A stretch of DNA of 20,429 bases from an uncultured Bacteroidales bacterium (GCA_947179195.1 CAMXAS010000009.1:1-20429), one strand, 5' to 3'; shown: positions 7,371 to 15,597, numbered from the stretch's first letter. Made by a program: numbers and translations. Notes: a model not told the origin generated them from the sequence alone.

Positions 7371-8393
7371 ATGAGTCTGTTCTCTTTTATGACGCGTGAA
7401 ATCGCGATTGACCTCGGAACGGCCAACACGATTATCATGTATAACGACAAAGTGGTGGTGGACGAACCGTCCATCATCGCGCTGGAACGCTCGACGGGCA
7501 AGGTGTTGGCCGTCGGCAAGCACGCCATGCTCATGCAGGGCAAGACCCCTGAACACATCAAGACGATCCGCCCGATGAAAGACGGGGTTATCGCCGACTT
7601 CCAGGCGACGGAAAGCATGATGCGGGAACTGATTAAGAAAGTGCCGGTCAAGAAAAGCCTGTTTCCGCCGGCGCTCAAGATGGTGATTTGTATTCCGTCC
7701 GGTATCACGGAGGTGGAGGAACGCGCCGTGCGCGACTCGGCCGAGCAGTCGGGCGCGCGGGAAGTGCGTCTGATTCACGAGCCGATGGCGGCCGCCATCG
7801 GGATTGGCCTGAACGTGCTTGAACCCCACGGCAACATGATTGTGGATATAGGCGGCGGTACGAGTGAAATCGCCGTTATCGCGCTGGGCGGTATCGTCAG
7901 CAACAAGTCGATTAAAATCGCCGGCGACGACTTCAACCAGGACATCAAGGACTATATGCGGGCGCGCCACAACATCAGCATCGGCGACTCGACGGCCGAA
8001 CGCATCAAGATAGAGGTGGGTGCGGCCATGCCGGAACTGGAGACGCCGCCCGAAGAATATGCCGTACAGGGGCGTGACCTGCTGACGGGGATTCCCAAGG
8101 AAATCATCGTCAACTATACCGAAATCGCGCATGCGCTCGACCGCTCCATCCTCAAGATTGAGGCGGCGGTATTGAACGCGTTGGAAATGACGCCGCCCGA
8201 ACTGTCGGCCGATATTTTCAAGACCGGTATCTATCTGGCGGGTGGCGGCAGTCTGTTGCGTGGCTTGGACAAGCGTCTGGCCATCAAGACCAAGTTGCCG
8301 GTACATCTGGCCGAAGATCCGTTGCGGGCCGTGGCGCGCGGAACGGGTATCGCGCTCAAGAATTTCGACAAATTCACGTTTTTGATTAAATAA
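7371..8393 (+). CDS. mreB: Rod-shape-determining protein MreB
   Basis: A 340-residue bacterial actin homologue. It polymerises on the inner face of the cytoplasmic membrane and directs lateral cell-wall synthesis by the elongasome. Visible motifs are the phosphate-1 loop IAIDLGTANT (residues 11-20), VVVDEPSIIALER, the HEPMAAAIG segment, the phosphate-2 loop MIVDIGGGTSEIAVI and the C-terminal adenosine-binding IYLAGGGSLLRGL. Length is normal for the family. The start MSLFSFMTREIA fits Bacteroidetes MreB, which usually carries a short hydrophobic N-terminal stretch; an internal Met at residue 7 is less likely. It is the first gene of mreB-mreC-mreD, with its own promoter behind the purH terminator. 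Confidence 0.97.
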   Translation: MSLFSFMTREIAIDLGTANTIIMYNDKVVVDEPSIIALERSTGKVLAVGKHAMLMQGKTPEHIKTIRPMKDGVIADFQATESMMRELIKKVPVKKSLFPPALKMVICIPSGITEVEERAVRDSAEQSGAREVRLIHEPMAAAIGIGLNVLEPHGNMIVDIGGGTSEIAVIALGGIVSNKSIKIAGDDFNQDIKDYMRARHNISIGDSTAERIKIEVGAAMPELETPPEEYAVQGRDLLTGIPKEIIVNYTEIAHALDRSILKIEAAVLNALEMTPPELSADIFKTGIYLAGGGSLLRGLDKRLAIKTKLPVHLAEDPLRAVARGTGIALKNFDKFTFLIK

Positions 8394-8395
8394 CA

Positions 8396-9262
8396 TTGAA
8401 TGCGTTTTGGCAAATAATCAAGCGGCACGCCTATATCGGGCTGTTTGTCGTATTGATGCTTGTTTCCCTGCAGCTCTTCTTCCGGCATCATGATTACCAG
8501 CAGAGCATGGTACACGGTTTCGGTCTGGAACTGCAGGGCGGCATGAACGCCTCCACGCAACGCATCCGTCAATTGTTTTACCTGCGCAAGACCAACGCGG
8601 CCTTGCAGGCCGAGAACGCCGAGTTGCGCGCCTTGATCGCGATGTCGCACGTGCCGGTCGCCGAGGCCGACACGGTGGTCAACGACAGTCTTTACCGTCA
8701 GCTCTATACGTATCTGCCCGCGCAAATCCTTTACAATTCGGTTGACTTGAAGAACAACTACCTGTTGCTGAACGTCGGCAGCCGGGACGGGGTGTTCCCG
8801 GGCATGGCCGTCATCGCGCCGCAGGGCATCGTCGGTATCGTCAAGGACGTTTCCTCGCATTTCGCGTCGGTGCTGTCGATATTGCACAGCCAAAGCAAGG
8901 TGAGCGTGCGTCTGAGTTCGGAAGCCTACAGCGGTTCCCTGTATTGGGACGGCCGCGCGTCCGATATGGTCGAGATGGACGAGATTCCGTCGCACGTCGT
9001 CGTGCGCAAGGGCGAGAAGGTGGTGACGAGCGGTTATTCGCTCTTTTTCCCGGCCGGCATCGAGGTGGGGCGCGTCGTGGACGTGCTGTCCAAGCCGGGC
9101 GACGAGTTCCAGCGTCTGAGCGTGCGGCTGGTGCGGGACTTCAAAGCCTTGGACCGGGTGTATGTCGTCAAGAATTTGGACCGTATGGAATTGGATAGCC
9201 TGATGACGGGCGATATGGCCGTATGGCCGCTCCGTCAGGTGGCGGAAGAAACGGAGGAATAG
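8396..9262 (+). CDS. mreC: Rod-shape-determining protein MreC, TTG start
   Basis: A 288-residue elongasome scaffold protein with a cytoplasmic N-terminus, one transmembrane helix (about residues 12-29, AYIGLFVVLMLVSLQLFF) and a coiled coil (about 47-82, containing LRKTNAALQAENAELRALIA). The periplasmic beta-barrel domain follows, with GSRDGVFPGMAVIAPQGIVGIVKDVS and the second barrel around VVVRKGEKVVTSGYSLFFPAGIEVG. The start is TTG 8396, two bases after the mreB stop. The ATG at 8400 is in another frame and stops at once, and the next in-frame ATG would cut the membrane helix. MreC links MreB to the periplasmic penicillin-binding proteins. mreD follows after 11 bases. Confidence 0.95.
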   Translation: MNAFWQIIKRHAYIGLFVVLMLVSLQLFFRHHDYQQSMVHGFGLELQGGMNASTQRIRQLFYLRKTNAALQAENAELRALIAMSHVPVAEADTVVNDSLYRQLYTYLPAQILYNSVDLKNNYLLLNVGSRDGVFPGMAVIAPQGIVGIVKDVSSHFASVLSILHSQSKVSVRLSSEAYSGSLYWDGRASDMVEMDEIPSHVVVRKGEKVVTSGYSLFFPAGIEVGRVVDVLSKPGDEFQRLSVRLVRDFKALDRVYVVKNLDRMELDSLMTGDMAVWPLRQVAEETEE

Positions 9263-9273
9263 AAAGGAACGCG

Positions 9274-9780
9274 ATGCGGACGTTGGTAGGAAAAAATATA
9301 ATACGCTTCATCTTCTTGGTGCTGTTGCAGGGCCTGGTGATTTCGCATATCCCGTTGCCCCTGCACCTGCAACTGTTCGTGTCGGTGCTGTTCATCCTGT
9401 TCCTGCCGTTCGGCATGCGGGCCTGGCTGGGCCTGCTGTTCGGTTTCCTGTGCGGTCTGTGCGTGGATACGCTGACGGGCACCTGGGGCATGCACGCGGC
9501 GGCGGCCACGACGGCGGCCTTCGTGCGCGAACTCTATACGCGCTTCAACGAACGTTACGGCCGGGAGGCGGAAACGGAAACCGTTACGCCGACGCTCTCG
9601 CGCATGGGCTTGCCCGATTTCTCCGCCTATGCGGCCATGGTCATTCTGAGTTACCACATCGTCTTTTTCGCGTTGGACGCTTTTCAACTTTGGGATTTCA
9701 CCACCTTCGGCATCATGCTCGGCAGCGCGTTGCTCTGCTATGTCTGCGCCTTTCTGTCTCAGAAATGGTTCGCGCGTTAA
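9274..9780 (+). CDS. mreD: Rod-shape-determining protein MreD
   Basis: A 168-residue integral membrane protein from ATG 9274, preceded by a weak purine-rich AAAGGAA. An upstream in-frame ATG at 9223 lies inside mreC and is rejected. Several hydrophobic helices are visible, including IIRFIFLVLLQGLVISHI, LFVSVLFILFLPFG, LGLLFGFLCGLCVDTL and the C-terminal TFGIMLGSALLCYVCAFL. GLLFGFLCGLCVDTLTGTWGMHAAAAT matches the MreD core, where helices flank a conserved D-x-x-x-G turn. MreD works with MreC in the cell-elongation complex. In many Bacteroidetes PBP2 (mrdA) and rodA follow; here the next gene is convergent and unrelated. Confidence 0.93.
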   Translation: MRTLVGKNIIRFIFLVLLQGLVISHIPLPLHLQLFVSVLFILFLPFGMRAWLGLLFGFLCGLCVDTLTGTWGMHAAAATTAAFVRELYTRFNERYGREAETETVTPTLSRMGLPDFSAYAAMVILSYHIVFFALDAFQLWDFTTFGIMLGSALLCYVCAFLSQKWFAR

Positions 9781-9787
9781 TCCCGTC

Positions 9788-10195
9788 TTAGAAGACGCGA
9801 TACCAAAACGTTTCGTTTTTAATCCGGATTTTGCGGGCCTGACGGATGGCTTTGGCCAACGGCAGGAACGTCTTGTAGCGTGTCTGTTCCAAAAACGACA
9901 GCCCGTCGGGTTCGCCTTTGGCCGCGCGGAAGAATAGAAACAGGAACGGGTCGGTTTGGGCTTGGAGCCATTCGGCGGCCTTCGGCTCGTCGTTCAGCGC
10001 GTTGGCCATGACGCCCAGTTCCGAAAAACGGTAGCGCAACAGCCACAGCACGGCTTCGCGGTCGCCCTTGACGGCGTTGACGAAGGCCGCCCATTCGGGA
10101 CGGGTTTCCAGCAGGGCGTCGAACACGCGGTCGTTGCCGTTCAACGCCCGGATGACGTCGGCATAGACGTCGGCGGGGTATTCGGTGATAGACAT
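9788..10195 (-). CDS. Small protein of unknown function, last gene of the cca-miaA operon
   Basis: A 135-residue protein I do not recognise. It begins MSITEYPADVYADVIRALNGNDRVFDALL and looks soluble and largely alpha-helical. It has no signal peptide, membrane helix or cysteine cluster. The C-terminal 25 residues are strongly basic (KAIRQARKIRIKNETFWYRVF), which could suit RNA or nucleic-acid contact, but that is only a guess. The ATG at 10195 lies 2 bases after the radical SAM stop. An upstream in-frame TTG (10201) overlaps that stop as TTGA and would add only two residues. Tight spacing makes it the fourth gene of the cca-miaA-radical SAM operon. Its stop is 7 bases from the convergent mreD stop, with no clear terminator between. 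Confidence 0.7.
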   Translation of the reverse strand: MSITEYPADVYADVIRALNGNDRVFDALLETRPEWAAFVNAVKGDREAVLWLLRYRFSELGVMANALNDEPKAAEWLQAQTDPFLFLFFRAAKGEPDGLSFLEQTRYKTFLPLAKAIRQARKIRIKNETFWYRVF

Positions 10196-10197
10196 AC

Positions 10198-11040
10198 TCA
10201 ATAGTAGTATTGGACGGGCGGGGTGCCGGCGGCGCGCAGCCGGTGCGCCAAGTCGGCCAACTCGGCCTCGGTCAGCTTCTGCAATTCCTTTTCGGGCGTC
10301 TCGCGGTCCAGGCCGTAAATCATCAGGTCGGCGGGCTGCACGTAAAGCACCTGCCGGATATAGGCGGCGAGTTCGTCGCCGGTCGTGTTGTCGATGGGCG
10401 CGCCGCCGGCACGGCCGCGGAAGAACAGCGTCTGCAACGTAAACGGATAGGGCAGGCCGTGCAGGTTCTCGATGAGTTGCGTATAGGCGGCCGTGATTTC
10501 CGCGGCCGTCGGCGTTTCACGCCGCCCCGCCACCTCGCCGATCGGCAGCGTGGGGTCGGCGAGCCGTAGGCCGTTGATGCGGCCGTAGAGGCCGGGGGTG
10601 CCGGCGTCCAACTTGAGGATGCGCTTGTCGGCGCGGCCGATGGCGCGGCGGATTTCCGGCAGGCCGAGCCGGCTGGCGTTGGATATGACCGACACGGGCG
10701 TATGCGGCGTATGGCGTTGGCGCAACGCGCATACGATGTCCATGATGGTTTCGAATTGCGGGTGCAGCGTCGGTTCACCATTGCCCGAGAACGTGATGGA
10801 ATGCAGGGGGCGTCCTTCCGCTTTGAGCGCGCGCAGCCGTTCGTCCAAGGCCGCCTCTATCTGCTGCGGCGTGGGCAGGCTTCGGATTTCCTCCTCGTCG
10901 GGCCGGTTCAGCCCGCATTCGCAATAGACGCAGTTGTAGTTGCAGATTTTGTGGGTGCAGGGCAACAGGTTGACCCCCAGGGAGGTGCCGAGGCGGCGGC
11001 TCTGAATCGGGCCCGAAATGCAGTGTTCGTGTAAAAACAT
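10198..11040 (-). CDS. Radical SAM protein, COG0731-like (TYW1-related)
   Basis: A 280-residue protein. The cluster motif is CNYNCVYC, giving C33, C37 and C40 for the [4Fe-4S] cluster that cleaves S-adenosylmethionine. Extra cysteines lie at 28 and 42. The preceding GPIQSRRLGTSLGVNLLP is diagnostic of the COG0731 group, which includes the wyosine-synthesis enzyme TYW1. SITFSGNGEPTLHP (about 81-94) is the SAM-binding GGE-type motif, and VSVISNASRL and ILKLDAG follow in the barrel. The bacterial members have no assigned reaction that I know of. The ATG at 11040 is 4 bases after the miaA stop; a longer open frame lies within miaA and is rejected. Its position after miaA suggests a role in tRNA modification near position 37. 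Confidence 0.85.
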   Translation of the reverse strand: MFLHEHCISGPIQSRRLGTSLGVNLLPCTHKICNYNCVYCECGLNRPDEEEIRSLPTPQQIEAALDERLRALKAEGRPLHSITFSGNGEPTLHPQFETIMDIVCALRQRHTPHTPVSVISNASRLGLPEIRRAIGRADKRILKLDAGTPGLYGRINGLRLADPTLPIGEVAGRRETPTAAEITAAYTQLIENLHGLPYPFTLQTLFFRGRAGGAPIDNTTGDELAAYIRQVLYVQPADLMIYGLDRETPEKELQKLTEAELADLAHRLRAAGTPPVQYYY

Positions 11041-11044
11041 GGGG

Positions 11045-11944
11045 TTATGCGTTTTCGCCGGCGGTGTCTTGCGGCAGGCCGTCGCCGTCTTCGGGCGAAA
11101 GCCAATGGCAGGCGGTTTGGTGTTTGAGCCACGTGATTTGCCGTTTGGCATAGCGGCGGCTGTTCATTTTGATGAGTTCGATGGCGGTCTCGCGGTCGAT
11201 GTTGCCGTCGAAATAGGCGAACCATTCGCGGTAACCCACCGTCTGCAAGGCCGGCAGGTCTTTATGCGGATAGAGCGCGCGGGCTTCTTCCTCCAAACCT
11301 GCCGTCAGCATGAGGTCCACGCGGCGGTTGATGCGGTCGTAGAGCTCCGCGCGCGGCCGGTTCAGCGCGTAACGCTTGATGGCGAACGGGCGTTCGGCGG
11401 CGGCTTTCTTGCGGAAAGAGGAGTAGGGTTGGCCCGTCAGGTAGCAGACTTCCAACGCGCGCCGCAGCCGCACGGGGTTGCAGAGGTCGGCTTGGCGGTA
11501 GAAGGCGGGGTCGGCGATGCGCAAGGCCTGCCGCAAGCCCTCTATGCCTTGTGTCTCGTAGAGCTCGATCAGCTGCGCGCGGAGCTTGGGGTCGGCGTCC
11601 GGCAAGTCGTCCAGGCCTTCGCAGACGGCCTGGACATAGAGGCCCGAACCGCCCGTCAGCACGAGGTCGTCGTGTGTCTCGAAACCGGTGGCGATGGCTT
11701 GCAGGGCTTCTTTCTCGTAATGGGAGACGCTGTAATAGTCGTGGATGCTCCGGTGGGCGATGAGCCGATGCACGGCGGCGGCCAGTTCTTCCGGCTCGGG
11801 GCGCGCCACGCCGATGCGCAGTTCGCGATAGACCTGCCGCGAGTCGGCCGAGATAATCTCCGTGCCGAGGCGTTGCGCCCAAGCGATGGCCAAAGCCGTC
11901 TTGCCCACGGCCGTCGGGCCTTCCAAAACCCATAGCGTCTTCAT
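11045..11944 (-). CDS. miaA: tRNA dimethylallyltransferase MiaA
   Basis: A 299-residue enzyme that adds dimethylallyl from DMAPP to N6 of A37 in tRNAs reading codons that begin with U. The P-loop GPTAVGKT is at residues 9-16. SADSRQVYRELRIGVARP (from 32) holds the DSxQ motif that positions A37; DSRQ is usual in this phylum. LVLTGGSGLYVQAV, ADLCNPVRLRRALEV and the C-terminal LPALQTVGYREW and RYAKRQITWLK are also typical. The start at ATG 11944 is 2 bases after the cca stop. The much longer open frame upstream runs through cca in another frame and is rejected. It is co-transcribed with cca and the radical SAM gene. Confidence 0.96.
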   Translation of the reverse strand: MKTLWVLEGPTAVGKTALAIAWAQRLGTEIISADSRQVYRELRIGVARPEPEELAAAVHRLIAHRSIHDYYSVSHYEKEALQAIATGFETHDDLVLTGGSGLYVQAVCEGLDDLPDADPKLRAQLIELYETQGIEGLRQALRIADPAFYRQADLCNPVRLRRALEVCYLTGQPYSSFRKKAAAERPFAIKRYALNRPRAELYDRINRRVDLMLTAGLEEEARALYPHKDLPALQTVGYREWFAYFDGNIDRETAIELIKMNSRRYAKRQITWLKHQTACHWLSPEDGDGLPQDTAGENA

Positions 11945-11946
11945 CG

Positions 11947-13371
11947 TCAGGCTTTTTTGATGCCGAGTTCTTCGGCGGTCTTGAGCATGAACGCCCAGGC
12001 CGCCTTCCGTTCGTTGGGGATGAGGCCGTCGAGAATCGCGTCCTTGATGCGGTTCTTGATTTCGCCCACTTCGTGGCAGGGCGGGATTTGGAAATAGTCC
12101 ATGATGTCGTTGCCGCTCACGGGCGGTTGGAAGTTGCGGATGCGGTCCTTTTCCTCTATTTCCCGCATCTTCTGTTCCACGAGTTCGAAATTCTGTTTGA
12201 ACCGTTTGACTTTTTCGGGAATCTTGGACGTGATGTCGGCCTTGCAGAGCGTCATCAGGGCTTCGGTGTCCTCGCCGGCCTCGAACAGCAGGCGGCGGAC
12301 GGCCGAGTCGGTCACTTCGTCTTCCACGAGCGCGATCGGGCGCAGGTGCAGCGCGACGAGCTTCTGGACGAATTTCATCGGTTCGCCCAAAGGCAGTTTG
12401 AAGCGGCGGAAGATGCCGGGCACCCATTTTGCGCCGAGGGCTTCGTGCCCGCGGAACGTCCAGCCCTGCACGGGGTCGAACCGCTTGGTGCGCGGCTTGG
12501 CGATGTCGTGGAGCAGGGCGGCCCAGCGCAGCCAAAGGTCGCCGGAGGCGTAGGCCACGTGGTCGAGTACGCCCAACGTATGTTCGAAATTGTCTTTGTG
12601 GCTTTTATTGCCGCGTTTCTCCACGCCTTTGAGCGCGTCCATCTCGGGGAACAGGCGCGGGAGCAGGCCGGCCGCGTCCAATAGTTTGAAGCCGTAGGAC
12701 GGTTGCGGCGCGAGCATGATTTTGTTCCATTCCTCGGTGATGCGTTCGGCCGAAAGGATTTCCACGCGGTAGGCGTTGCGGCGGATGGCTTCGAACGTAT
12801 CGGCGTCGATGTCGAAGTAAAGTTGGGTGGCGAAGCGCACGGCGCGCAGCATACGCAGCGGGTCGTCGCTGAATGTGATGTCGGGGTCGAGCGGCGTCCG
12901 CAGCAATCCGTCCTGCAAGTCTTGTAAACCGTTAAACGGGTCAACCACAGTGCCGTAACGGTCTTTATTTAAACTGATGGCTAAAGCGTTTATCGTGAAG
13001 TCGCGCCGCTTTTGGTCGTCTTCCAGCGTGCCGTCTTCCACAATCGGTTTGCGCGAGTCGCGGCGGTAGGATTCCTTGCGCGCGCCCACGATTTCGATTT
13101 CGGTGTCACGGTATTTGAAACGCGCCGTGCCGAAGTTCTTGAATTCGGTCACCGTGGGGCGGTTGCCCTCCGTTTCGGCGATATGGGCGCTGACCTTGCG
13201 GGCGAAGTCCAGGCCGTTGCCCACCACCACGCAGTCGATGTCGGGCGAGGGGCGGTTGAGCAACAGGTCGCGCACGTAGCCGCCGATGACGTAAATCTCG
13301 ATGTTTTCACGTTCAGCCGTTTCGCTGAGGCGTTTGAAAACGGGGTGGCTCAGTTTGTCGCTTAAATTCAT
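11947..13371 (-). CDS. cca: CCA-adding tRNA nucleotidyltransferase with HD domain
   Basis: A 474-residue class II nucleotidyltransferase that adds or repairs the 3' CCA of tRNAs. The palm domain has YVIGGYVRDLLL (GG at 30-31) and the catalytic DID at 44-46. RRDFTINALA, DPLRMLRAVRFA and RITEEWNKI belong to the nucleotide-recognition neck. An HD domain follows, with NFEHTLGVLDHV and LLHDIAKP carrying the metal-binding His-Asp pair; HD domains can act as phosphohydrolases. ATG 13371 is the start. An open frame extends to 13455 but crosses the divergent promoters. There is no further Met for well over 100 residues. A poly(A) polymerase identity cannot be excluded by sequence alone, but CCA addition fits best. 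Confidence 0.9.
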   Translation of the reverse strand: MNLSDKLSHPVFKRLSETAERENIEIYVIGGYVRDLLLNRPSPDIDCVVVGNGLDFARKVSAHIAETEGNRPTVTEFKNFGTARFKYRDTEIEIVGARKESYRRDSRKPIVEDGTLEDDQKRRDFTINALAISLNKDRYGTVVDPFNGLQDLQDGLLRTPLDPDITFSDDPLRMLRAVRFATQLYFDIDADTFEAIRRNAYRVEILSAERITEEWNKIMLAPQPSYGFKLLDAAGLLPRLFPEMDALKGVEKRGNKSHKDNFEHTLGVLDHVAYASGDLWLRWAALLHDIAKPRTKRFDPVQGWTFRGHEALGAKWVPGIFRRFKLPLGEPMKFVQKLVALHLRPIALVEDEVTDSAVRRLLFEAGEDTEALMTLCKADITSKIPEKVKRFKQNFELVEQKMREIEEKDRIRNFQPPVSGNDIMDYFQIPPCHEVGEIKNRIKDAILDGLIPNERKAAWAFMLKTAEELGIKKA

Positions 13372-13375
13372 ACGG

Positions 13376-13383
13376 CAAATATA
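13376..13383 (-). promoter_or_regulatory. -7 box of the cca operon promoter, giving a near-leaderless transcript
   Basis: TATATTTG on the minus strand ends only 4 bases before the cca ATG (13371). In Bacteroidetes, transcription starts a few bases after this box, so the mRNA would begin at or next to the start codon. No good -33 box is seen at the standard spacing. Confidence 0.55.
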
Positions 13384-13405
13384 TGTATTTATTGATAATT
13401 TTTCG

Positions 13406-13413
13406 TAAATTTG
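13406..13413 (+). promoter_or_regulatory. -7 box of the PpiD-like gene promoter
   Basis: TAAATTTG on the plus strand, 22 bases from the divergent cca -7 box. The leader to ATG 13461 would be about 40 bases. No convincing -33 box is visible. Confidence 0.5.
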
Positions 13414-13460
13414 CCCGTTATTGCGTTTAAAAGGATTTTTAAAATTAAACAACAAAGAAT

Positions 13461-15575
13461 ATGGCTGTTATCAGCAAAATCAGAAAACATTCCGGCCTGA
13501 TTGTGGCGGCGATCGGTATCGCGATCATCGGTTTCGTCGTGCAAGACGGTTTGGGCAACCGGCGGAACCGGGCCCCGTTTATCGCGGAAGTGGGGGGCGA
13601 AAAAGTAACCTATGCGACGTTTGACCAGCACGTTAGTCAAATAACGGAACAGTACCGCAACGCGCAGGGGGCCGACGTGAACCTCACGCCGGAGGATTTG
13701 ACGCAAATCCGCAATATGGCCTGGGAACGTATCGTGACGGGTATTTTGATGCAGAAGGCCTGCGACCGCATGGGGCTGCAGGTAACGCCCGCCGAAATGA
13801 ACGATATGTATTACGGCGAACACATCAGCCCGATTCTGTATCAGTATTTCGGCAATCCGGCCACGGGCGAATACGACCGTTCGCAAGTCATGATGCTTAT
13901 TTCCAATTTCGACCAACTTCCGCCCGAAGACCGTCAGGTGTTGAGCGAGGTGGAACGCATCGTCAAGGAAGAACGTCTGAAAGAGAAATATTATTTCATG
14001 GTGGCGCAGGGTTTCTATGTGCCGACGGCTTTCGCCGCCGAACTCGCGCACTTGCGTGCCGACCAGGCGACGGCCGGTTTCGCCTGCCTGCCTTACAGCG
14101 AGATTTCGGACAACGACATCACGCTGACCGATGCCGACTACCGTCGTTTCTATGAGGAGAACAAGCATACCCTCAAACAGGAGAAGGCGTCCGTGGATAT
14201 CGATTATGTCAGCTGGGACGTGATGCCGACCGCGGCCGACATCGCCGACATCGAACGCAATGCGGCCGAGGTGTTCGCCGAATTGCAGACCGAAGAGGAT
14301 ATTCCCGATTTCGTCATGACGGTTTCCGCCGACCGCTTCGACAGCGTTTACAAGACGCGCTCGGAAGTGGAACCCGGCTGGGATTCGTTGCTGTTCAACG
14401 CCCAACCCGGCACGAGCTTCGCGCCGCGCCGCGTGCTGAAGGCGTATCAGATGGCCAAATTGATGGACGTGCAGATGCGCTCCGACTCGTTGCACGCCGC
14501 CCATATCTTGATTGGATTCGGTCAGAGCGTGCAGAACCGTCGCGACCGTGACGCGGCGCGTGCGTTGGCCGATAGTTTGAAACAAGTCCTGCAGGCCGCC
14601 CCCGACCGTTTGGCCGAATTGGCGGCGGCGTTCTCCGACGACCGCAGCGCGGCGCAGAACGGCGGCGATTTGGGTTGGCAGAAAGACGGTACGTTCGTCA
14701 AGCCGTTCAACCAGGCCTTGATCGATGGACGCGTGGGCGACATCACGGTTGTGGAAACGGCATTCGGCTTCCATGTATTGCGTATCATAGACAAGACCGC
14801 GCCGGTCAAGAAAGTGTTGGCCTGCGTGATTTCGATGCCGGTGGAACCCAGCATCGAGACGGCCAAGGACGTGTATGCGCAGGCCAGCCGCTTCCTGTCG
14901 CAGTGCAAGAGCGGCGCCGATTTCGACTCGGTGGCGCGTCAGAACGGTATGCGCGTGCGGACGGCCACGCGGGTGGATGAACTGGCCGACCAGATGCCCG
15001 GCCTGACCAATGCGCGTGAAATCGTGCGTTGGGCTTATAATAAGGATAACAAAGCCGGCGACGTGGCGCAGGAAGTGTTTGAAATGGAAAACCGTTACGT
15101 GGTGGCTACGTTGAAGAAACGCCATAAGGAAGGTTATATGCCGTTGTCCGAACTGAAGGAAATGCCGCAGCTCGAATACCGTATCAAGCGCGACGTAAAG
15201 GCCGACCGCCTTATGGAAAAGGCCAAGACCGCGGAAGGCAAGACGAGCGTGGCGCAGGTGGCCGAAGCCTGGGGCGTAACGGCTGACCAAGCCGAGAACG
15301 TGACGTTCAACGGCTATGCGTTCGGCGCGCGCGGTTACGAACCGGCCCTGATCGGTACGCTGTTCGGTTTGAAGGAAGGCCAGCTGTCGAAGCCGGTCAA
15401 GGGCAACAGCGGCGTTTACGTATTGGCTTCGGAAGGCCTGACCGTAGGGGAAGGCAATCCCGATATGATTCGTTTCCAGATGATGCAGTCGTTCCAGCAG
15501 CGCACGTTCAACCTCGTGCGGGCGGCTTTGGGCGAAGACTACGGCATCAAGGACAACCGCGCGATGTACTTCTAA
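13461..15575 (+). CDS. ppiD: PpiD-like peptidyl-prolyl cis-trans isomerase / periplasmic chaperone
   Basis: A 704-residue membrane-anchored foldase. A short basic N-terminus and one transmembrane helix (about residues 12-29, GLIVAAIGIAIIGFVVQD) anchor it in the inner membrane with the rest in the periplasm. A SurA/PpiD N-terminal chaperone region follows (VGGEKVTYATFDQHVSQI). A parvulin rotamase domain spans about 344-445: LHAAHILIGF, LAAAFSDDRSAAQNGGDLGW and ETAFGFHVLRIID. A further helical and SurA-like region reaches the C-terminus. E. coli PpiD has the same design but is shorter (623 residues). These proteins help newly exported envelope proteins to fold. The gene stands alone between the divergent cca operon and a strong terminator. 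Confidence 0.9.
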   Translation: MAVISKIRKHSGLIVAAIGIAIIGFVVQDGLGNRRNRAPFIAEVGGEKVTYATFDQHVSQITEQYRNAQGADVNLTPEDLTQIRNMAWERIVTGILMQKACDRMGLQVTPAEMNDMYYGEHISPILYQYFGNPATGEYDRSQVMMLISNFDQLPPEDRQVLSEVERIVKEERLKEKYYFMVAQGFYVPTAFAAELAHLRADQATAGFACLPYSEISDNDITLTDADYRRFYEENKHTLKQEKASVDIDYVSWDVMPTAADIADIERNAAEVFAELQTEEDIPDFVMTVSADRFDSVYKTRSEVEPGWDSLLFNAQPGTSFAPRRVLKAYQMAKLMDVQMRSDSLHAAHILIGFGQSVQNRRDRDAARALADSLKQVLQAAPDRLAELAAAFSDDRSAAQNGGDLGWQKDGTFVKPFNQALIDGRVGDITVVETAFGFHVLRIIDKTAPVKKVLACVISMPVEPSIETAKDVYAQASRFLSQCKSGADFDSVARQNGMRVRTATRVDELADQMPGLTNAREIVRWAYNKDNKAGDVAQEVFEMENRYVVATLKKRHKEGYMPLSELKEMPQLEYRIKRDVKADRLMEKAKTAEGKTSVAQVAEAWGVTADQAENVTFNGYAFGARGYEPALIGTLFGLKEGQLSKPVKGNSGVYVLASEGLTVGEGNPDMIRFQMMQSFQQRTFNLVRAALGEDYGIKDNRAMYF

Positions 15576-15597
15576 TCGTCATCGACGGACGATAAAG

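Noticed and set aside
7365..8396. 343-codon open frame opposite mreB
   Set aside because: Antisense shadow of a highly conserved gene, rich in Arg and His with no domain.
9784..9822. Possible terminator between mreD and the convergent unknown gene
   Set aside because: CGTCTTAGAAGACG has only a 2-base centre, and the next dyad AAAACG-TTT-CGTTTT is AT-rich and inside coding sequence. Neither makes a convincing rho-independent terminator.
11945..12535. Upstream extension of miaA inside cca
   Set aside because: It is the out-of-frame reading of cca. The normal MiaA N-terminus with its P-loop at residue 9 starts at 11944.
13389..15290. 633-codon open frame on the minus strand, opposite the PpiD-like gene
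   Set aside because: Same codon-bias effect. The product has no family motif, while the plus-strand frame has a membrane anchor and a parvulin domain.
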